The position numbers and the translations under genes are program-made. A DNA stretch of 64,000 nt from Pseudomonas koreensis (GTDB lineage: Bacteria > Pseudomonadota > Gammaproteobacteria > Pseudomonadales > Pseudomonadaceae). The notes beneath the pieces were generated by a model. It searched no databases, was not told where the DNA came from, and was given only the letters and a program-made list of their open reading frames with translations. Shown here piece after piece: positions 60,159 through 64,000 of the stretch (positions are counted from its first letter, which is position 1; every line of letters begins with the position of its first letter). The DNA lies in NCBI RefSeq assembly GCF_025447595.1, contig NZ_JAOEJU010000017.1, positions 62,001-126,000 on the forward strand. Reading direction: 5' to 3'.

Positions 60159-61900
60159 CAGCCGCGCCCTCCATTGGCTTTCAGCGGAACGGCCGGGGTG
60201 GCGTTGGCCTGTTGTGTGGTCGGCAGGTTGTCCGGGGTGACGTTCATCAGGCGCAGGGTGCCCGACATCACACGGCTGAACACCGGCGCCGAGACCAGAC
60301 CACCGAAGTAACCGGCCTTGGTCGGTTCATCGATCACCACGACGATTGCATAACGTGGATCGCTCATCGGGCCGAAACCGGCGAACAGCGAACGATAAGA
60401 GTTTTCGGCGTAGCCCTTGGTGCCGACCGACGTTTTACGCGCAGTACCGGACTTGCCGCCTACGTGATACGCCGGCACCTGCGCACGGAATACACCGCGC
60501 GGGGCTTCGATCACTTGTTGCAGCATGCCTTGCATGGTTTTCGCGACGGCTTCCGGCAGCACCTGGGTGGTCTGCGGCGCCTTGTCGGTTTTGATCAGGG
60601 TCAGCGGTGCCAGACGACCGTTGTTGGCCAGGGCCGAGAACGCGTGCACCAGCTGGATCGCGGTCACCGAAATACCGTAGCCGTACGACAGCGTGGCGGT
60701 CTCGGCCTTGCGCCACTCGCGGTAATTCGGCAGGTTGCCGACACGTTCGCCCGGAAAGCCGAGGCCGGTGTCCTGGCCGAGGCCGACTTTCTGTGCGAGG
60801 CGGAAAATGGTTTCTCCGCCGATATCGAACGCGACCTTACTCATGCCGACGTTACTGGAATTGATCAGAATACCGGTCAGGTCGAGTACCGGACCTTCGG
60901 TCTTCGATACGTCCTTGATCGTGTATTTGCCGATCTGCAGGGAGCCCGGATACACCTCGACGGTGTCGCTCGGTTTCCAGCGGCCGGTTTCGATCGCCGC
61001 GCTCATCGAGATCGCTTTCATGGTCGAACCAGGTTCGAACACGTCGATCATCGCGCGGTTACGCATCATCGCCGGTTGCAGGTTGCGACGGTTGTTCGGG
61101 TTGTAGGTCGGCTGGTTGACCATGGCGAGGATCTCGCCGGTCTTCACGTCCATGATCACCAGACTGCCGGCCTTGGCGCCGTTCTCGATGATCGCGTTAC
61201 GCAGCTCGCGGTTGGCCAGGTATTGCAGACGCAGGTCAATCGACAACGCCAAGGGCTTGCCGGCCTTGGCGTTTTTGGTGACCTGGACATCCTTGATCAG
61301 CCGTCCGCGCCGATCCTTGATGACTTGCCGCTTGCCGGGCACGCCGGCCAGCCATTCATCGTAGGCCAGTTCGACGCCTTCACGACCATGGTCATCGATG
61401 TCGGTGAACCCGACCATGTGCGCCGTCACTTCACCGGCCGGATAGAACCGACGGAACTCTTCGATGCCGTAGACGCCCGGCACTTTAAGGTCGAGCACGG
61501 ACTGGCCCTGCTCGGGGGTCAACCCGCGCACCAGATAAATGAATTCTTTGTTGGCCTGGGCTTCGAGACGTTCGGCCAGGGCTTTTGGATCCTGCCCCAG
61601 CGCGGCAGCCAGTGCCGGCCACTTCTCTTTGGCCAGCTGCATTTCCTTGGCGTTGGCCCACAGGGTGGTCACCGGCGTACTGACGGCCAGCGGCTCGCCG
61701 TTACGGTCGGTGATCAGACCCCGGTGCGCCGGAATCGGAATATGACGAACGCTGCGCGCATCGCCCTGACCTTTAAGGAAGTCGCGGTCGACCACTTGCA
61801 GGTCGATGATGCGCCAGCAGATGGCAGCCACCATCATGCCCAGCAGACCGACCACCAGACGGAAGCGCCACGGGAAGAGTGCCCCTTCGAGTTTCATCAT
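60158..61900 (-). CDS. ftsI: Septal transpeptidase FtsI (penicillin-binding protein 3)
   Basis: A 580-residue class B penicillin-binding protein. It has an N-terminal membrane helix (RLVVGLLGMMVAAICWRI), a pedestal domain, and the transpeptidase motifs: S-x-x-K in EPGSTMKAISM, S-x-N in SSNVGMSKVA and K-S-G in VGGKSGTARK. It crosslinks septal peptidoglycan with FtsW and is a beta-lactam target. It overlaps ftsL by 4 bases. Confidence 0.98.
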   Translation of the reverse strand: MMKLEGALFPWRFRLVVGLLGMMVAAICWRIIDLQVVDRDFLKGQGDARSVRHIPIPAHRGLITDRNGEPLAVSTPVTTLWANAKEMQLAKEKWPALAAALGQDPKALAERLEAQANKEFIYLVRGLTPEQGQSVLDLKVPGVYGIEEFRRFYPAGEVTAHMVGFTDIDDHGREGVELAYDEWLAGVPGKRQVIKDRRGRLIKDVQVTKNAKAGKPLALSIDLRLQYLANRELRNAIIENGAKAGSLVIMDVKTGEILAMVNQPTYNPNNRRNLQPAMMRNRAMIDVFEPGSTMKAISMSAAIETGRWKPSDTVEVYPGSLQIGKYTIKDVSKTEGPVLDLTGILINSSNVGMSKVAFDIGGETIFRLAQKVGLGQDTGLGFPGERVGNLPNYREWRKAETATLSYGYGISVTAIQLVHAFSALANNGRLAPLTLIKTDKAPQTTQVLPEAVAKTMQGMLQQVIEAPRGVFRAQVPAYHVGGKSGTARKTSVGTKGYAENSYRSLFAGFGPMSDPRYAIVVVIDEPTKAGYFGGLVSAPVFSRVMSGTLRLMNVTPDNLPTTQQANATPAVPLKANGGRG

Positions 61901-62190
61901 GGCGCCACCATCTTCACGTCAGCCGCGCCGGGGATGTGCATCTTCAGTTGTTCGGTGGCCAGCACTTCAATCCGGCTGTGGGCGGTCCAGGTGCTTTGCT
62001 CCAGGATCAGGCGCCCCCATTCGGCCTGCGCCTTGTCGCGCACGCTCAGTTCGTTGTACAGGGTGTTGAGCAACTGCCGGTTCCAGTGGGCGCTGTAAGA
62101 CACGCCGATGGCCGACACGAGCACGCCGATGAACAGCAGCAGCATGAAAAAGCTGCCGCCGGGCAATGGCTTGGCGAAAAGCTTGCTCAC
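61897..62190 (-). CDS. ftsL: Cell division protein FtsL
   Basis: A 97-residue bitopic protein: short cytoplasmic N-terminus, one helix (FFMLLLFIGVLVSAIGVSY), then a periplasmic coiled coil (RQLLNTLYNELSVRDKAQ). It forms the FtsQLB complex that activates FtsWI. It overlaps both rsmH and ftsI by 4 bases. Confidence 0.96.
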   Translation of the reverse strand: MSKLFAKPLPGGSFFMLLLFIGVLVSAIGVSYSAHWNRQLLNTLYNELSVRDKAQAEWGRLILEQSTWTAHSRIEVLATEQLKMHIPGAADVKMVAP

Positions 62191-63134
62191 CGCAGCTTCT
62201 CCGCGACGCGCATGACGGCGCTACGGGAACGTGGGTTGGCTTTGAGTTCGGCGTCGGAGGCCGTCTGCGCTTTGCCATGGACTTTGATTTTCGGTTCGAA
62301 CGCAACGTGGCGAACCGGCAGGTTACGCGGCAGGTTGTCAGCTTCGCCTTTCACCAGCTTGCGCATGAACAGTTTGACGATACGGTCTTCCAGCGAGTGG
62401 AAGCTGATCACGACCAGGCGACCGCCCACTTCCAGGCATTCGAGCGCGGCTTCAAGACCCGCTTCCAGATCGCCCAGTTCGTTGTTGACGTGAATGCGCA
62501 GGCCCTGGAATGCGCGGGTTGCCGGGTTCTTGCCCTTTTCCCACGCCGGGTTGGCGACTTTCAGGACTTCGGCCAGATCGGCGGTGCGCTCGAACGGCGT
62601 GATGTCACGGCGTTCGGCCACGGCACGGGCCATGCGACCGGAGAAACGCTCTTCGCCGTACTCCTTGAAAACACGGGCAATTTCTTCCACCGGCGCGGTG
62701 TTGACGAACTCGGCTGCGCTGATGCCACGGGACGGATCCATGCGCATGTCCAGCGGGCCGTCGTTGAGGAAGCTGAAGCCGCGCTCGGCATCATCGAGCT
62801 GCGGCGAAGACACACCCAGATCCAGCAGAATGCCGCTGACCTTGCCGGCCAGACCCTGTTCGGCAACGACCGAACCGAGCTCGGCAAAGCTGCGCTGCAC
62901 AACGACAAAGCGGCCGTCTTCGGCCGCTAGCGTTTGCCCGGTGGCAATCGCTTGAGGATCCTTGTCAAATCCGATGAGCCGACCATCCGGCCCGAGCTTA
63001 CTCAGGATCAACCGGCTGTGCCCGCCGCGCCCGAACGTGCCGTCCAGATAGCAGCCATCAGGACGTACGGCGAGAGCCTCGACGGCTTCGTCAAGCAGTA
63101 CGGTGATGTGGTTAAAGCCGCTATCAATAGTCAC
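62187..63134 (-). CDS. rsmH: 16S rRNA m4C1402 methyltransferase
   Basis: A 315-residue SAM-dependent methyltransferase (formerly MraW). It starts with GFNHITVLLDEAVEAL and has the SAM-binding loop YLDGTFGRGGHSRLIL, plus the catalytic region LLDLGVSSPQLDDAERGFSF. It methylates N4 of C1402 in 16S rRNA. It overlaps mraZ by 4 bases. Confidence 0.97.
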   Translation of the reverse strand: MTIDSGFNHITVLLDEAVEALAVRPDGCYLDGTFGRGGHSRLILSKLGPDGRLIGFDKDPQAIATGQTLAAEDGRFVVVQRSFAELGSVVAEQGLAGKVSGILLDLGVSSPQLDDAERGFSFLNDGPLDMRMDPSRGISAAEFVNTAPVEEIARVFKEYGEERFSGRMARAVAERRDITPFERTADLAEVLKVANPAWEKGKNPATRAFQGLRIHVNNELGDLEAGLEAALECLEVGGRLVVISFHSLEDRIVKLFMRKLVKGEADNLPRNLPVRHVAFEPKIKVHGKAQTASDAELKANPRSRSAVMRVAEKLR

Positions 63135-63586
63135 AGGATCAGATCACGCAGTTCGTCAGGCATGGCGCCCGGTTGTTGTATGGCAGCCAGGTCAGCGGCA
63201 GAAACCGCGTTCCAGGCATCTTCGTCCCACAGTTGGAACTTGTTCAGTTGGCCCACCAGCATCGCGCGCTTGTCGAGCTTCGCGTATTCGCGCAGGCGCG
63301 GCGGCACCAGGAAACGACCACTGCCGTCGAGCTCGAGGTCAACGGCATTACCAATCAATAAACGTTGCAGACGACGGTTCTCTTCGCGAAGCGAAGGAAG
63401 CGCGCGCAACTTGGTTTCAATAATTTCCCACTCATCGAGCGGGTAGACACACAAACATGGATCAACGGCATCAATGGTCACGATCAACTGGCCGGAACTG
63501 CGCGAATCGAGCTCGTCACGGTACCGGCTCGGCATGGCGAGACGGCCCTTTGCGTCGAGACTGATAGCGTTAGCTCCGCGAAACAC
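63131..63586 (-). CDS. mraZ: Transcriptional regulator MraZ
   Basis: A 151-residue protein with two AbrB-like halves, each with the D-x-x-x-R motif: ISLDAKGRLAMPSRYRD and LELDGSGRFLVPPRLRE. MraZ forms ring oligomers and represses its own operon by binding direct repeats upstream. It is the first gene of the dcw cluster. Confidence 0.97.
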   Translation of the reverse strand: MFRGANAISLDAKGRLAMPSRYRDELDSRSSGQLIVTIDAVDPCLCVYPLDEWEIIETKLRALPSLREENRRLQRLLIGNAVDLELDGSGRFLVPPRLREYAKLDKRAMLVGQLNKFQLWDEDAWNAVSAADLAAIQQPGAMPDELRDLIL

Positions 63587-63627
63587 GTCTGCGTTTCTCC
63601 AATTCTTATCGTTTTGAGCTCAAAAAA

Positions 63628-63654
63628 CCCACTTCATGCCACTTTCCGCCACTT
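63628..63654 (-). promoter_or_regulatory. MraZ boxes
   Basis: On the minus strand AAGTGGC, AAGTGGC and AAGTGGG occur with an exact 10-bp period, between the -10 element and the mraZ start. Regularly spaced GTGG-type repeats are the known MraZ binding sites in other bacteria, so this is the expected autoregulatory operator. Confidence 0.8.
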
Positions 63655-63660
63655 GCGCAC

Positions 63661-63690
63661 ACTATAGGAATGCGCCCACCACACCGTCAA
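63661..63690 (-). promoter_or_regulatory. Sigma-70 promoter of the dcw cluster
   Basis: TTGACG (-35, 63690-63685) and TATAGT (-10, 63666-63661) on the minus strand with an 18-base spacer, 75 bases upstream of the mraZ ATG. The MraZ boxes lie just downstream. Confidence 0.8.
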
Positions 63691-64000
63691 GGCGCGGATT
63701 AAAGGAAAACCCTTACAGAACGGAGATTTAGGAGCATAAAAGGAGGAGCAACGAGAATCTGGCGGATGCTTTTATCCAATAACTTGAAGCAGCACTGAAA
63801 GCTGCGCTCGAAAGTTAAAGTAATTTGTTAAGAGTAAGATTTTTTCGGTATTACAAAAGCGCTTCTGCTGTTGATTGAAGCAAGGTGGGAAATGGCTATT
63901 ACTGCGTTTGCCGCTGCCGGATTTCCAGCGCAGGCCTGCTGATAATAAACAGCCCTGTCGCCTTTAATTCAAGCAGGGAAAAGAAAAAGGTGGAGAGTCG
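63691..64000. other. Intergenic region upstream of mraZ, possible rnpB edge
   Basis: 310 bases without a coding frame. CCCTG (63955-63959)/CAGGG (63974-63978) can pair around an AT-rich loop. The final bases read AGAGTCG, which matches the terminal helix of Pseudomonas RNase P RNA as I remember it; rnpB lies between rsmI and mraZ in P. aeruginosa. The terminal helix looks the same from either strand, so orientation cannot be set. Confidence 0.35.

Noticed and set aside
58596..62098. Long plus-strand frames opposite murE and ftsI (571 and 628 codons)
   Set aside because: They are antisense frames caused by GC-rich codon bias, with composition unlike real proteins and no ribosome sites.

Overview
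The window reads as chromosomal DNA of a fluorescent pseudomonad (Pseudomonas fluorescens group). The evidence is a truncated MvaT/MvaU-type silencer gene at the left edge, a complete division and cell-wall (dcw) cluster in Pseudomonas order at the right, typical Pseudomonas small proteins (DUF1652-like, DUF6124-like), GC-rich codon use, and paired inverted REP sequences with the GTGGGAGCGAGC core. Functions are assigned by reading the translations and recognising families; no database search was run.

Layout. 1-7400 is accessory: an MvaT/MvaU tail, a FAS1 protein / ECF sigma / RskA-like anti-sigma operon, a hybrid histidine kinase, a 1.3 kb repeat-rich stretch with no convincing gene, an orphan two-helix membrane protein, and a possible attachment-site remnant at 7241-7362. 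7400-18300 mixes small unknown membrane proteins (two paralogues with duplicated promoters), a PhoD-like phosphatase, a YefM/YoeB toxin-antitoxin pair, an ArgD-type aminotransferase with a divergent LysR regulator, a GNAT enzyme, and a small islet with a RidA protein carrying an antitoxin-like N-terminus next to an Nmad2-like protein. 18383-23221 is the complete cyoABCDE cytochrome bo3 operon (minus strand). 24046-28278 holds dsbB, an exported NTF2-like protein, and the nitric-oxide defence pair hmp/norR, with three NorR boxes between them.

28403-35856 holds cheV, a GNAT enzyme, a YkgJ-type cysteine-cluster protein, an Aer-like aerotaxis receptor, an unusual exported lipoprotein joining an amino-acid-binding domain to a RidA domain, two small proteins and a repeat-rich gap. 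35857-42155 is an RND efflux operon followed by its two-component system. An OprD-family porin and a membrane diguanylate cyclase follow.

45769-63586 is the dcw cluster on the minus strand: mraZ-rsmH-ftsL-ftsI-murE-murF-mraY-murD-ftsW-murG-murC-ddlB-ftsQ-ftsA-ftsZ-lpxC. Genes from mraZ to ftsQ overlap or nearly touch; a sigma-70 promoter and three MraZ-type boxes lie upstream of mraZ. The cluster makes the peptidoglycan precursor from UDP-MurNAc to lipid II, assembles the divisome, and ends with the committed step of lipid A synthesis.

The least conventional content is the binding-protein/RidA fusion, the modular repeats at 5846-6479, the Nmad2/RidA islet, and the FAS1-sigma-anti-sigma operon, which parallels the mycobacterial SigK-RskA-MPT70/83 system.
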